A stretch of 64,000 nucleotides of DNA from Agrostemma githago (GCA_958450325.1 OY288256.1:15842557-15906556); one strand, 5' to 3'. Positions 1 to 10,688 are shown, counted from the first letter of the stretch. Made by a program: numbers and translations. Notes: a model not told the origin generated them from the sequence alone.

Positions 1-463
1 TGAATACTACAAATTTGATTAAACTATTTTAACTAATTCAAAATTTTAATGAAGTTAAAACACTTAAATAGAATAATTGATTAAATAATTTAAAACAAAA
101 TTAATATAATTGAAGTTTTTTTTGAGTGACATGTAGTCTCAAACATTTTTAAACTACATAATTTATTTAAATTACTTTATACATGTCAGGTCAGAATATT
201 AGTCAGTTCGAATATCAGTCTGTTTATACGAGTCACGAGACGGGTTATGGTTAGAATACGGGTGAAAAATAGTTTCAAACGCCAGATTTTTTTTACCCTT
301 TTTAAGTAAAAAAATAATATTTTTGATATTAACTTTTTATTTATTTTAATAATATTATTTTATAGACCTTGATTATAATGTTTATATTTCAATGAATTTT
401 TAAAACTATTTCAATAATTATTTTATCATCAAAAGAAAAAAAATGTTGTGTTAAATTGAATAT
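1..463. other. AT-rich intergenic sequence, no gene
   Basis: I see no coding region here. A stretch at about 190-300 (motifs such as ACGAGACGGGTTATGG and GTTAGAATACGGGT) recurs in related form at about 3316-3440, so both are copies of a dispersed repeat that I cannot classify. Confidence 0.5.
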
Positions 464-1045
464 TACTCCCTCCAAGTTCCTATCATTGACACACATTCTT
501 TTTTGGGACGAATTTGATCATTTACCCACTTTCCATTTTAGGTCATACATGTGTGGTTCACATTAACTACCAGTTTCTCTCTGTTTCTACTTCTTTATTG
601 AACCACTCATTTCTTCTTCCTTATTTTTCACCCCAAAGCAAATGAGTCAATCATAGGAACTCGGAGGGAGTAGTATATATTTGTAATTTAAAATATCGAG
701 TCACGGATCAAGATTTAGAGGTCTTGAATCTTGACCTACCAATAAACGGGTTGAACATGTCAGATTTACAAGTCAGGTCAAGTTTTGTCAAGTCTAATAG
801 TAACGCTACTATTTAATACGATAAGACAACTTTAGTCTTCCAACAAGTGTATTAAATTGAATATTAGTTGTTTATATTTGTAACATAAAATATCGAGTCA
901 CAGATCAAGATTTAGAGGTCTTGAATCTTAACCTACCAATAAACGGGTTGGGCGGGTCGGGTTTACAAGTCAGATCAAGTTTTGTCAAGTCAAATAATAA
1001 CATTACTATTTAACATGATAATATAGCTTTAGTCTCCCAACAAGT
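443..1045. repeat. Tandem duplication of a ~190-bp unit; first copy carries a MITE
   Basis: Copy A covers about 443-464 plus 673-840. Copy B covers about 847-1045. Both share TTAAATTGAATATTA, ATCGAGTCAC, GATTTAGAGGTCTTGAATCT and ACCAATAAACGGGTTG in the same order. Copy A is split by the Stowaway-like MITE and copy B is not, so copy B preserves the pre-insertion site. The unit itself has no recognisable function. Confidence 0.75.
466..670. mobile_element. Stowaway-like MITE (Tc1/mariner type)
   Basis: The 205-bp element begins CTCCCTCCAAGTTCCTAT and ends with its near-perfect inverted copy (CTCCCTCCGAGTTCCTAT read on the minus strand), giving terminal inverted repeats of about 26 bp. It is flanked by TA on both sides (464-465 and 671-672), the expected Stowaway target duplication. 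There is no coding capacity. The tandem sister copy at 847-1045 lacks the element and shows a single TA at the matching place. Confidence 0.85.
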
Positions 1046-1426
1046 CTTCCTTGTGTCGGACATATCCGTCACAAATTTGCGATGCGACAATCACTACCCA
1101 TGTGGGTAGATAAGACAAAATATATAGTCATTTTCTAGCCATTTTGCATTTGTTTTTTCTACTCCACGTAGGTAATACTTGACCCGTCGCAAGTTAAGAG
1201 AGTAATGTACTTCTTCCTTCCATCAATGTTCTACCCATTTGGCTATTTATACCACCTAAATGAATATATAATGGGTAGAATACTTATAGATGAAGGAAGT
1301 CCTAAAATTGTTCCTTATATAAATAAGAATTTGTGTTAGTCTACCAATTGTACAAGAGAATAATGTACTAAAATTGTTAGATAATCTAAGTTAAGATTAG
1401 ACACAAATTTATATTAAAATAAAAGG

Positions 1427-1428
<2 letters not shown>
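1046..1428. repeat. Intergenic DNA with an imperfect ~90-bp inverted repeat (MITE-like)
   Basis: The block at 1211-1300 starts CTTCCTTCCATCAATG and ends as an imperfect inverted copy (ATGAAGGAAG), with TCTACCCATT pairing with AATGGGTAGA. It could be a short Stowaway-type MITE, but the TA duplication is not clean. The rest shows no gene. Confidence 0.45.

Positions 1429-1478
<50 letters not shown>
1429..1478. repeat. (TA)n microsatellite, left flank of the element at 1479
   Basis: About 25 TA units run directly into the element at 1479-2434. A second TA/AT run begins at its other end (2435-2453). The element therefore appears to have inserted into a TA microsatellite. Confidence 0.9.
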
Positions 1479-1481
<3 letters not shown>

Positions 1482-2434
1482 GTGGGTTCCGGTGAGACAG
1501 GGTAACTCCTTACATCCATTGAGGCACAATCTAAACCATTAGATTAAGATGGGACATACATCCAAATAAGTGTTATATACACTAAAAAAATTCATTATAT
1601 ACGTTATTAAACTCACTATATACACACACTTAAGAACTCAATATATACAGTAAAAAAAATGTTATATACACTCAAATAGTTATTATGTACACCAATTAAT
1701 CAACAATGGAACATACATCAAAATAACTGTTATATATACACAAAAAAAACTCATTATATAGTATATACGCTATTAAACTCACTGCATATATACACTCAAG
1801 AACTCAATATATACAGTAAAATAATTGTTATATACACCCAAATAATTAATATGTACATTAGTTAATCAACAATGGAACATACATCAAAATAACTGTTATA
1901 TACACTAAAAAACTCATTACATACGCTATTAAACTCACTACATATATATACACTTAAGAACTAAATATATATACAGTAAAATAGTTATTGTTATATACAT
2001 TCAAATGGTTACTATGTACACCAATTAATCAACATATATACACTGAAATAATTGTCATATGTACTTAATTATTTGATATAATAGAATTGTTATATACCTT
2101 AAAACAGTTATTATGTACACTGAAATTGTTTTTATATACACCAATTTTATTTTAAATTTCGAATTTTTTTTTTCGGAATTTCCTTTTTTTTTTTTGGAAA
2201 AAAATTTTCGGAATTTTTTTTTTTCTTGAAAAAAATATTCCGAAATTTTTTTTTTTTCCCGAAAAAAAAAAATTCCGAAAAATATCGATTTTTTTCCCCG
2301 GGAAAAAAAAATTGGGGAAATTTTTTTATGTATGAGTTTTTGTTTTAATCTTAGCCTTTAATTTGATTTTAATCTAATGGTTGAGATTATGCCTCAATGG
2401 GTGCGGCGAGTTGAACTGCCTCAAAGGATCCTAG
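1479..2434. mobile_element. TA-microsatellite-flanked inverted-repeat element (non-coding)
   Basis: Sequence at 1517-1550 and the inverted sequence at 2366-2399 match at 31 of 34 positions (core CATTGAGGCA...ACCATTAGATTAA). The two ends abut TA repeats on both sides. Inside are about three diverged copies of a roughly 170-bp unit rich in TTATATACAC motifs (1560-2100). A run of A/T homopolymers with self-complementary TTCCGAAA/TTTCGGAA blocks follows (2150-2325). It resembles plant MITEs that use (TA)n as target, such as rice Micron elements, but I cannot assign the family. Confidence 0.6.
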
Positions 2435-2605
2435 ATATATATATATATATATATTTATATCGAATAACTAGAGTTTTAGCAAAACCTAGGGATATGAATA
2501 TGTTGGCTTGAGCTAGGCTTTTAGACTAAGGTTTTGTAGTCTCTTTTTTTTCCATGGGTTGAATAGGTCGGTCCATGTCATGATCCAAAATTAAGAGGTC
2601 ATTTA

Positions 2606-3043
2606 GGGTGTGTTTGGAAAGATTGATTTGGAAGGAAAGGGAGGGGAGGAAAAGTGAGCGAAGCAAGTTCATTTGTTTGGTTAGCAAAATGGGACGTAGG
2701 GATTTGTAGGTGAAAGTAAAAAGGATTCCTCTATATCTCTCCTCCAAAGCAAAATATTTTCCCTCCAAAATTAGAGGTAATCATATGTGGGTTCAGGCCA
2801 AACATGAGCTGGGCTAAATGTAAAATTTTAACCCACGGACAAGCGGGCTTGGGACGTGTTCGCAGGCCAAACGGGATGGGTCAATTAGACGGTACCAACC
2901 ATGTCACCTTTATCCAAAATAGACAAAATTTTGAGGGAAAATGTATTATCTCCAATCTCCCTCCCCTTCCCGGCCCTTTCCCTTCTCTCTTTCCCTTTCC
3001 ACTCCCTTAGCTTTCTCTCTCATTTTATTATCCAACCACGCCC
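2606..3043. mobile_element. Tourist-like (PIF/Harbinger) MITE
   Basis: The left end GGGTGTGTTTGGA and the inverted right end GGGCGTGGTTGGA form terminal repeats. TTA is duplicated at 2603-2605 and 3044-3046. Subterminal regions are strongly strand-biased: purine-rich on the left, pyrimidine-rich on the right. The central part (about 2770-2925) looks unrelated to the arms and may be a smaller nested insertion. Short open frames here are not genes. Confidence 0.7.
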
Positions 3044-3719
3044 TTAAGATTCGAGTAAGAAAAATAGGTTCATGTCTCTAAAAACAACAAATGGGGTGGG
3101 AAGGGTTTGCGAGTCGGGTCGAATTTAGAGCGAGGTGATACCATATATATATTCAATGCAGAAAATCGAATGGTTAGAGAGTAGAAGATATAGATAAACT
3201 CAATGTTTCATGTGAGTTGTCAAAGACATATTAATATTGCTGATAGACACAATTGCTGGTATTATGATGAACATCCTTTGTTTCACCCAGATAATTAATG
3301 TAGGCATTAGACTTGTTGGACAGGTCGGATCAAATACGGATCATGGGTTGGGTTGTGGTTAGAATACGGGTCATAAATAGTTCGAACGCCTATTTTTTTT
3401 TTTACCTTTTTTTTAATTAACTAAAAAAATTATAATGATAGGATAAATTCAGATTATGTGACATAGTTAATGTTGAATTTCATATGTTTATGCTTCTAAT
3501 CGATCCGTATTCAGGCTAGCCCAAAGGTTGTTCATTTCGATTTTAGAAACCGTTGAACTAGGGTTCAAATAAGTGAAATGCATCAATATATACTATTAAC
3601 TGACCAATTCTTCAAAGTATGGAGTATAATATTAGCAAAATATGGTTTGTAGATTGTAATAAAATGGTTGGGCATCAAACTAGTACGTACTAATTGTTGT
3701 GCATGGAAAAGGATTGTAA
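3044..3719. other. Intergenic, no gene seen
   Basis: AT-rich sequence. A block at about 3316-3440 is related to the one at 190-300 (shared GGTTAGAATACGGGT and AATAGTT...CGAACGCC). Nothing else is recognised. Confidence 0.5.
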
Positions 3720-3791
3720 GGTTCTATGGTGTAGAGGTTAGCACTCTGGACTTTGAATCCAGCGACCTGGGTTCGACTCCCGGTAGGACCT
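3720..3791 (+). tRNA. tRNA-Gln (anticodon TTG)
   Basis: This 72-nt intronless gene folds as a complete cloverleaf. The acceptor stem GGTTCTA pairs with TAGGACC with one G-T wobble. The anticodon stem CTGGA/TCCAG holds the loop CTTTGAA with anticodon TTG at 3753-3755, which reads CAA. The T-loop GGTTCGACTCC is the Pol III B box. The discriminator base is T at 3791, and the T run at 3791-3795 is a Pol III terminator. CCA is not encoded, as expected for a nuclear gene. It appears functional and is the best-supported host gene in the window. Confidence 0.97.
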
Positions 3792-3795
3792 TTTT

Positions 3796-4521
3796 CCATA
3801 ATAAATGGTTTTAATTTATTTTCCAACCACAAACAACCAGACTAACAGTTTAACACATTTATCCTTCCTTCACCTGGTTGGAGCTTTTTTTGGTTCGATT
3901 TCCCTGTAAAATTAAGGTTGGGGACATCTGAGTTGGCTAAAACAAAATTATGTAAACATGGTCATTGGCTGGCACTCAATATTGTACTGTATTTCACTTC
4001 ACTTCCCCTAGTCTCTAATTGTTAGAGCGAGGCTGAAAGGTCAGATCTTACTTTAACAAATTAAAGGTTGTAATATAGAAAATCTTAACACCCATTCAGT
4101 TCTCGAGTCAAGATATAATTTGTCGAGACTTATAATTACACTATTGTGGTTAAGATAGAGGATATTTGTACCACGACAATGGACATTCGCATACATGTCT
4201 ATCTCCCAATATTTGTACGTACTACGCCTTGCCCCGTACAAACTGTACACGCGCTTTGAAGTAGACACAATCAAATTGATTGCACTTACTCGCGGTCTTG
4301 TATTTTGATATATCAACTTAGAATATAATTTTGACACTAATATTATTTTTGGAACATATATATTAATAGCAGTTTTATGTTAAAGACTAACTATTACCAC
4401 ATGTTAATTTTATATATTATTATAATATTATAATACTCCGTATAATGATTCGATATATATTCCTAAGCATATGAGAGGGGGACTACTTTTTACCGTCGCC
4501 GCTTTACCTCTTACCGTCGGT
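3796..4521. other. Intergenic, no gene seen
   Basis: AT-rich sequence downstream of the tRNA. A 94-codon open frame on the minus strand (4053-4337) has no recognisable domain, and I do not regard it as a gene. Confidence 0.5.
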
Positions 4522-4795
4522 GTTAATTACGTGAAATGACGACTTTGTCCTTTCTATTTATTCTCAATATAGTTTTACTTTTACATTTTATAGATTATCG
4601 ATTTATTAAAACTCGATAACAAAACCGTCTTTTTCGATTATCGTAATAAACCAAAACCGACTCCCTATATAGTTAATTACGCAAAATGACGAGTTCTCTT
4701 TTGCAATTAATTCTCGAAATATTATCACATTTACATTTTATAGAGTATCGGTTTATTAGAACTCGATAATAAAACCGTTTTTTCGATTATTATTA
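4522..4795. repeat. Diverged tandem duplication, period 150 bp
   Basis: Copy 1 (4522-about 4648) and copy 2 (4672-about 4795) share GTTAATTACG, AAATGACGA, ACATTTTATAGA, TTTATTA.AACTCGATAA and AAACCG...TTTTCGATTAT in the same order. The unit has no recognisable function. Confidence 0.7.
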
Positions 4796-5087
4796 CGCCT
4801 TCGATTTTAAACAGTTAATTAGATTAATTAACGACTTAATACAATTTAATAAACGTAATTAACAAATACGAGTAATATGCAAATTAAATCCTAATTAATC
4901 TACGACAAGTCGACAATCAAGATTTATTATACAGATCGATGCAAATGAAAATAAAAAAATCCGGAAGTGGGTCAGGTCTAGAGACTTTTTCGACCCACCT
5001 AAGGGTCGTATTATTTTTTCTATAATACTTGAAAGTTTTGAGAAATAATTTAAGTATAATGTAAATCTTCAAATGGTATGAGACATG

Positions 5088-5165
5088 AAGTATAAGGTGG
5101 TGAAATTGGTTACATTGATAACCTTTCATACAAACGGCCCGGGTTCGAATCCTCTTGTTCGCACA
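5088..5165 (+). mobile_element. tRNA-like sequence, probable SINE head or tRNA pseudogene
   Basis: A Pol III A box (TGGTGAAATTGG at about 5098-5109) and B box (GGTTCGAATCC at about 5141-5151) lie about 32 bp apart. The surrounding bases do not close a normal acceptor stem and no anticodon arm fits well, so this is not an intact tRNA gene. A tRNA-derived SINE promoter is the simplest reading. I could not define the body or a 3' tail. Confidence 0.4.
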
Positions 5166-5569
5166 TTTGGCAAATGACCAAACCACTACACCACCATCAA
5201 CAAACTGATATTTCGAGTGGCTAAAATCTATATTAAAAGAGAAAAAAAAAACCGGATTTTGGACACGTACGGTTGGCATCTAATTTGTTGTGAACAAAAT
5301 TAGGAGTTGTACTCCTTCGTACTGTCCTGAGTATTTAATTTGTTGTGGCACTGGAATTGGATTTGGAATTCCAGTCGTTGTTGCATTACTTCTGTAGTAC
5401 GTACGTACAGTTCTGTGATCATATTCCTCCTTCTTGATCTATTAGGTTTCGAAATTTAATTTGGCGCCTTTACTTACTACTCCACCCCCAAACAGTTCAT
5501 ATCCGTACCTAACTCTACTGGTTTTCGGACAAATCAAGGGTATGGGTATCCTACAAACACAACTGAAGA

Positions 5570-7083
5570 GTTATGGATCCTTAAGTACCTAAGAGGGGGA
5601 GGGGGTGAATTAGGTACCTTTTAAAAATTCAACTTAATCTTTATTGATTAAAGTAAGTTGAGTGGAAGTAGAAAACAATTATGTGAAGAAGTACTAGACT
5701 TAACATACAACGGACAGTCAACTGTTATGCTTTGTCTTAGTAAGGAGTACGGCTATAGAACAAAGCCACAGTATGAGCGACTGTTGTCAGACTGTATTCG
5801 ATTCGCTTAGCAGAATGAGAAGCTACAGACGAATGTCACAGTATAGGCGACTGTTGCATGAAACGTGATAGCACAACTAAAACTAAGTTTGAAGTTCGAG
5901 CAAATAAAAGAAAAACAAAATAACATGCTTTTATCGAAAGATGCAGCGGAAAAATAAAGAACACGATAAAACACGATATTTTTGAATTGGTTCGGCCAAC
6001 ACTCTAAGGGCCTATGTCAAATGCTTTTCTTATTGCTTTTCTTTAGAAATCTACTCCGAAATCAAAAGACCCTTACAATGAAAAGCGACCCATAACCTAC
6101 TCCGGTTACGACCAACAACCTACTCCGGTTGCGATTTGAGTTTACAAGACTTCTCCGTCTCTAACTCACCAATGACCTACTCCGATCACGACCAATAGCC
6201 TACTCCGGCTACGACTCTTAATAACATAGAAAGTTACAAAGATTACAATTGAAAACCGAGTTAGACAAGAGTGTGTGTGATTCGTGTGACAGTGTGTTCG
6301 ACTATGACTTTGAAATTACTGAAGACTTTCTCTTTTGAAAATACTTTGCAAAATGCTTTTAAGATAAAAACCTTTGAAAACAAAATGCAATAAATGAAGT
6401 TTTAGTTTGAAAGCCTTGAGAAATAAATGAGGCAAATGAGTTTCTTTTATAGTAGATGTGGAAATGGGTAAAAGAATGTGCCTCATTGTAAAATCCAAAG
6501 ATTAAAAGGAAACCTTTGACTTTGTTAAAAAGGAAAGCTTTTTCAAAAAGAAAGGGAAACATGCTTAAGGTTTACCAAAACTAAAGGGAAGGTGTTAACT
6601 TGAAAGGGAATACTTGAAAGTAGAAACAATTCAAGTTCACTTTCAAAAGTGAAGAACCATTTTTGGAAAACCTTGGAGAAGAGGTGCATTGTTTTACAAG
6701 AAACCAAACCATCCCTTTTCTTAAAGAAATCAGATATTTTCAAAGTCAATTTAAATTTGTAAAAAGATTTTTTCAGAAGATTTAACTTTTGAAATCGAAA
6801 TCTTTTTGAATCATTAAGAGCTGTCAAACGATGTAACAGTCAGTTCGACTGTTACATACTGCTGTACCGAAAAACACACACTTTGCCATTCTTAGTGACT
6901 ATGGACTTAGACTCGATTCTATTCTCTTCACTTGAATTTCTTGATCTTTATCTTGGGTAGCTTTGGCTTGTCTTGATATCATCATTCTTGAATTAGCACA
7001 TTTGATAATTATCTCACTAATGACGATTAACGTATAAGATTAAACTAGAGCACAAGTTAAATTAGGCATTGTCATCATCAACA
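5570..7083 (-). mobile_element. Degenerate LTR, probably a solo Copia-type LTR
   Basis: Read on the minus strand the block starts TGTTGATGATGACAATGCC at 7083, a start I associate with plant Copia LTRs. On the left it reaches a G-rich tract (GAGGGGGAGGGGGTGAATT at about 5591). Inside are four copies of CCTACTCCGG..ACGAC (6097-6215) and small repeats of GCGACTGTTG. Minus-strand open frames at 6316-6827 are low-complexity Lys/Phe strings and not genes. The left end and a target duplication were not found, so the boundary is approximate. It lies 17 bp from the GDSL TATA box. Confidence 0.4.
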
Positions 7084-7100
7084 AACCCAACAACAACCCA

Positions 7101-7110
7101 TATATATAAA
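7101..7110 (+). promoter_or_regulatory. TATA box of the GDSL gene
   Basis: TATATATAAA lies 62 bp upstream of the ATG at 7172, a normal distance for a plant core promoter with a short leader. The degenerate LTR ends at 7083, so any upstream host promoter has been separated from the TATA box. Confidence 0.7.
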
Positions 7111-7171
7111 CACCACGAATCACCATAGTTCTTCCACAACATAACACAGCCTTGCCTTCATATCATCAATA

Positions 7172-7643
7172 ATGGCAGCATCCATCCGTAACCAACTGCT
7201 TTTGGTAGCCCTACTACTCTTCTTCCTTTCACTTTACTCAACTCCAGCCGCCCTTGGATGTGCTGATCATCATCATCATCATGATCGTCCCACTCCTCCT
7301 CCTGATGTACCTCCTCTTTCAATTGACTACCTGTTTATTAGATCGTACGAGATTATATTCTAGCATATCATATCCCGAGACTATATATGATATGATAGAA
7401 TATAATCTCGTACGATCTAATATTGTTTCAATTCTGGGACTCCATTAGTGACACCGGCAATCTTGTGATCGAGTCTCCCATCCAAGCCCACAATTTCGCA
7501 GCCTATCCCTACGGTTTCACCATGCACAAACCTACCGGTCGTTGCTCTCATGATCAACCGATTTCCCATGTTCTTCAACCTCCCCCTCCTTAATCACTAC
7601 TTGGCCAAGGGAGCCAACTTCTCGCCGGGTGTTAACTTCGTCA
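7172..7643 (+). pseudogene. GDSL esterase/lipase, 5' fragment (disrupted)
   Basis: The ATG at 7172 has a good plant context (AATAATGGC). It opens a signal peptide with a long Leu-rich core, then a His/Pro-rich stretch. The gene then encodes block I of plant GDSL lipases. This reads WDSISDTGN and normally FGDSISDTGN, with the Ser still present. Later it encodes the PYG, HKPTGRC and NLPLLNHYLAKGANFSPGVNF segments typical of the ajmaline-esterase-like subgroup. Three lesions are visible: an 86-bp foldback insertion just before block I, a deletion causing a frameshift after the PTGRC motif (about 7547-7555), and the Copia insertion at 7644. The coding part resumes at 37,158. No introns are visible although many relatives have several, so this may be an intronless member or a retrocopy. 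Confidence 0.85.
7337..7422. mobile_element. Small foldback element inside the GDSL exon
   Basis: The arms at 7336-7373 and 7385-7422 are reverse complements with one mismatch over 38 bp, separated by an 11-bp loop. Direct repeats CTGTTT (7331-7336) and TTGTTT (7423-7428) flank the hairpin. Removing the insertion and one repeat joins the codons for Asp-Tyr-Leu-Phe to Gln-Phe-(Trp)-Asp-Ser, the normal GDSL block I context. The insertion changes the length by 92 bp, shifts the frame and brings a stop at 7361-7363. Confidence 0.75.
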
Positions 7644-7983
7644 TATAAGACAAACTCCATGATTTTCAATTATGAAATCAGTCCCATGATCATTATAGAT
7701 TCGATTTAATTCAGATCAACCCTAATACAATCATTGAACGGAAAAGAGGACTAACTTTGGTCTACGTCTTACGACGCACTCAATAATAATATTAATATAA
7801 GAAGAATAAAGACCCAAATATGATTCTCCTCCTTAACCCTTTGCCTTGATGTTTCTCTTAAGATGGAATAAGAAACTTTGAATAAGCCCTTTAATTGTCT
7901 GTCACTTTTACAGAGTATTGTTTTGATAGATAACAAGAACGTACACTGTTCTTGTATAAATACAAGTTGACAGTTAAAGAATT

Positions 7984-8668
7984 TGTTGTAACGGTGGCGT
8001 CCCGTTACCTACGGTTTGTTAATTATGCGAGAAGAACAAAACAAATAGCAAACAATAATAAACTGACACACATATTTACGTGGTTCACCAGCAAAATCAC
8101 TAGCTACGTTCACACCGCCAAGGAAACCAAATTCACTATTGTGGAGATAATAGTACAACAGTAGACTGTAATACACGCGCTTAATAGCTCACAGCTAAAG
8201 CCTGAAGTACTACCAATTCTACCAACCAGATAGTAATCTCAAACTGGAGAGAGACTACCCAGATTGAGCTCGACCTGCAACAAACTCACTGACGAGACGA
8301 AGGACAAACAATCTTGTGGCCAACCAAGATCCGAACAAACTCCAACGGTCTCCAACGAAGACGAGATCAATAGAACCACCAAATAATAGGGACTCGGAAC
8401 AAACTGAGTTTTTCTCTCAAGAAAACCTCACAAATCAGCCCTCTATATTGTGCTCTCAAATCATCTCTTTGTCCTAATTAACCTAGAAACTAGTCAGGTC
8501 TTTATATAGTATTATTTCACCTAAACTAATTAGGAAATAAAGGTCAATCTTTCCTAAAACCAAACAATCTTATGTTACCAAAACAAGAAGATCAACTTTC
8601 GGAAAGATATCACGAACAAATCAATTCAAGACCCAAAAGGACAATTGCTAGACACTTATTTTCTAACA
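7984..8668 (-). repeat. 3' LTR of the nested non-coding element
   Basis: This 685-bp LTR pairs with 9418-10,112. Shared text includes GGCGTCCCGTTAC, TTACGTGGTTCACCAGCAAA, GAGCTCGACCTGCAAC and GACACTTATT. The second LTR is about 10 bp longer, mostly from a short duplication around CCTAAACTAGTTACCTAAAC. Confidence 0.9.
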
Positions 8669-8908
8669 ATCGTCACCTTGACTAGAATTGTCCAACCCGA
8701 ATCAATCTTCAAAGTGCAGCTTCGAACAGTCGAATCTCAAGTCACTACTTGTCCTAATAGTCTTCACCTTGACCTGAACGATCGCATCTTTCAACGGTTT
8801 TCAGTCAATAGTAATTTTTCTCCTTTCCCTCGAGTACCGTAGTACCAACCTGCTTCAGCTTCTCAACCCAAAGCACAAAAGATCTTCCCCGAGATCTCGA
8901 TTGTCTTT

Positions 8909-9150
8909 TTCACCCAAGACACGGGTCTTGCCTTTTTCACCCAAGGCATGGGTCTTGCCTTTTTTCACCCAAGGCACGGGTCTTGCCTTTTTCACCCAAG
9001 GCACGGGTTTTGCCTTTTCAACCCAAGGCATGGGTCCAGCCTTTTTAACCCAAGGCACGGGTCCTACCTTTTTAACCCAAGGCACGGGTCCTGTCTTTTC
9101 CACCCAAGGCACGTGTCTTGCCTTTTTAACCCAAGGCACGGGTCCTGCTC
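8909..9150. repeat. 27-bp minisatellite inside the nested element
   Basis: About nine copies of a 27-bp unit (core CCCAAGGCACGGGTCTTGCC) lie head to tail. Because 27 is a multiple of three, frames on both strands stay open and read as 9-residue repeats (Pro-Trp-Val-Lys-Lys-Ala-Gly-Pro-Val on the minus strand). I take these frames as by-products of the repeat and not as a protein gene. Confidence 0.85.
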
Positions 9151-9417
9151 TACCTAGGAGCCCACCTCATTGAGAAGCGGAAACAACAGTTGATAGCTTG
9201 TCTTCGGAATCATGTAGTTCAACCCGTACAAGTGAAAACTCCACCTTACCACCAATACTACCATCCTCACCCAAGCCTATCAACCCACAGAACTATTACT
9301 CACCATGAATTTATCCACCTTTAAAATTGTTGCTCCAGACATCTTCTCACCAAAAATTCAACAAACCCAAATAACCCTAACTCAGCGGAAGCCGAACCTG
9401 AAGCTCTAATACCGGTT

Positions 9418-10112
9418 TGTTATAACGGAGGCGTCCCGTTACTTACGGTTTGTTAATTATGCGAGAAGAACAAAACAAATAGCAAACAATAATAAACTGA
9501 CACACAGATTTACGTGGTTCACCAGCAAAATCACTGGCTACGTCCACACCGCCAACGAAACCAAATTCACTATTGTGGAGATAATAGTACAACAGTAGAC
9601 TGTAATACACGCGCTTAATAGCTCACAGCTAAAGCCAGAAGTATTACCAATTTTACCAACTAGATAGTAATCTCAAACTGGAAAGAGACTACCCAGATTG
9701 AGCTCGACCTGCAACGAACTCACCGACAAGACGAAGGACAAACGATCTTGTGGCCAACCAAGATCCGAACAAACTCCAACGGTCTCCAACGAAGACGAGA
9801 TCAATAGAACCACCAAATAATAGGGACTCGGAAGAAACTGAGTTTTCCCTCAAGAAAACCTCACAATTCAGCCCTCTATATTGTGCTCTCAAATCATCTC
9901 TGTCCTAATTAACCTAGAAACTAGTCAGGTCTTTATATAGTATTATTCCACCTAAACTAGTTACCTAAACTAATTAGGAAACAAAGGTTAATCTTTCCTA
10001 AAACCAAACAATCTTATGTTACCAAAATAAGAAGATCAACTTTAGGAAAGATATCAGGAACAAATCAATTCAAGACCCAAAAGGACAATTGCTAGACACT
10101 TATTATCTAACA
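9418..10112 (-). repeat. 5' LTR of the nested non-coding element
   Basis: This 695-bp LTR is the partner of 7984-8668. The PBS-like sequence immediately to its left shows that transcription would start here and run leftward. Confidence 0.9.
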
Positions 10113-10688
10113 TAATTCATGAAGAGTCATACCTCTTCATGATAACTTTTCATGACAATCATTAATTTTGAAGGGTATAATTCATATAATTAGGGTAAGG
10201 TAGGAGGGAATAGTAATTCCCGAACTTTAATTACGTTAACCGAAATCGAACCATCACAGTCTCGACTTTATATTAAAGTTCCGTTAAACGTGAACTCGTT
10301 ATTTACAAACCCGAAAGACACAAGGTCATAAGAATATAAATATTCTAACATTCTCCCACTTGGCTTAGTGTCACTTAAAGGATCAATAATTATAATGTTC
10401 ACCTTAAATTAAGCTCATTAAACTTTCTATAAAACTCTAATAGATTTAGAATTAACTGAATCATGGCGGTCACACATCATTATGCGACATGATCCCTTCC
10501 ATGTATCACAAATCAATCCTAACTCTTAAGTATCTCTAATTTGAAAAATACAATAATTCTCAAAATGATTACATGTAATCTCCAATCATAAATGTATACA
10601 TATATCATAATGATCACATGTACTTTATACAGAAACATAACAAAAAATGATATCAAAATGTCATAAACATAATATGAGCATACTACTT

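Larger units (their letters stand above)
7984..10112 (-). mobile_element. Non-coding LTR element (TRIM/LARD-like) nested in the Copia LTR
   Basis: A 2,129-bp element with LTRs at 7984-8668 and 9418-10,112 that begin TGTT and end AACA. A degenerate tRNA-Met PBS (GGTATTAGAGC on the minus strand, about 9400-9413) sits beside the right LTR, which makes the element minus-strand. The 749-bp interior has no retroviral-type coding sequence. Flanks are GAATT and TAATT. The other Copia LTR (about 36,921) reads ACAATTCATGAAG without the insertion, which fixes the boundaries. It is too small and gene-poor to move by itself and would need proteins from another element. Confidence 0.88.
7644..10350 (-). 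repeat. Copia 3' LTR, split by a nested LTR element
   Basis: It matches 36,591-37,157 along its whole length except for the nested element at 7984-10,112. On the minus strand it starts TGTTAGAATATT and ends TCTTATA, so its ends are TG and TA and not TG and CA. The same end is present in both LTRs. Confidence 0.92.

Noticed and set aside
5088..5165. A second functional tRNA gene
   Set aside because: Acceptor stem and anticodon arm do not form. Only the internal promoter boxes are good.
6316..6827. Three overlapping minus-strand frames, Lys/Phe/Leu-rich
   Set aside because: They overlap one another inside a degenerate LTR and have no domain.
8909..9150. CRISPR-like array
   Set aside because: Units are contiguous with no spacers, and the DNA is from a eukaryotic nucleus.
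8855..9173. Repeat proteins on both strands
   Set aside because: Frames stay open because the minisatellite unit is 27 bp. There is no start context or neighbouring element gene.
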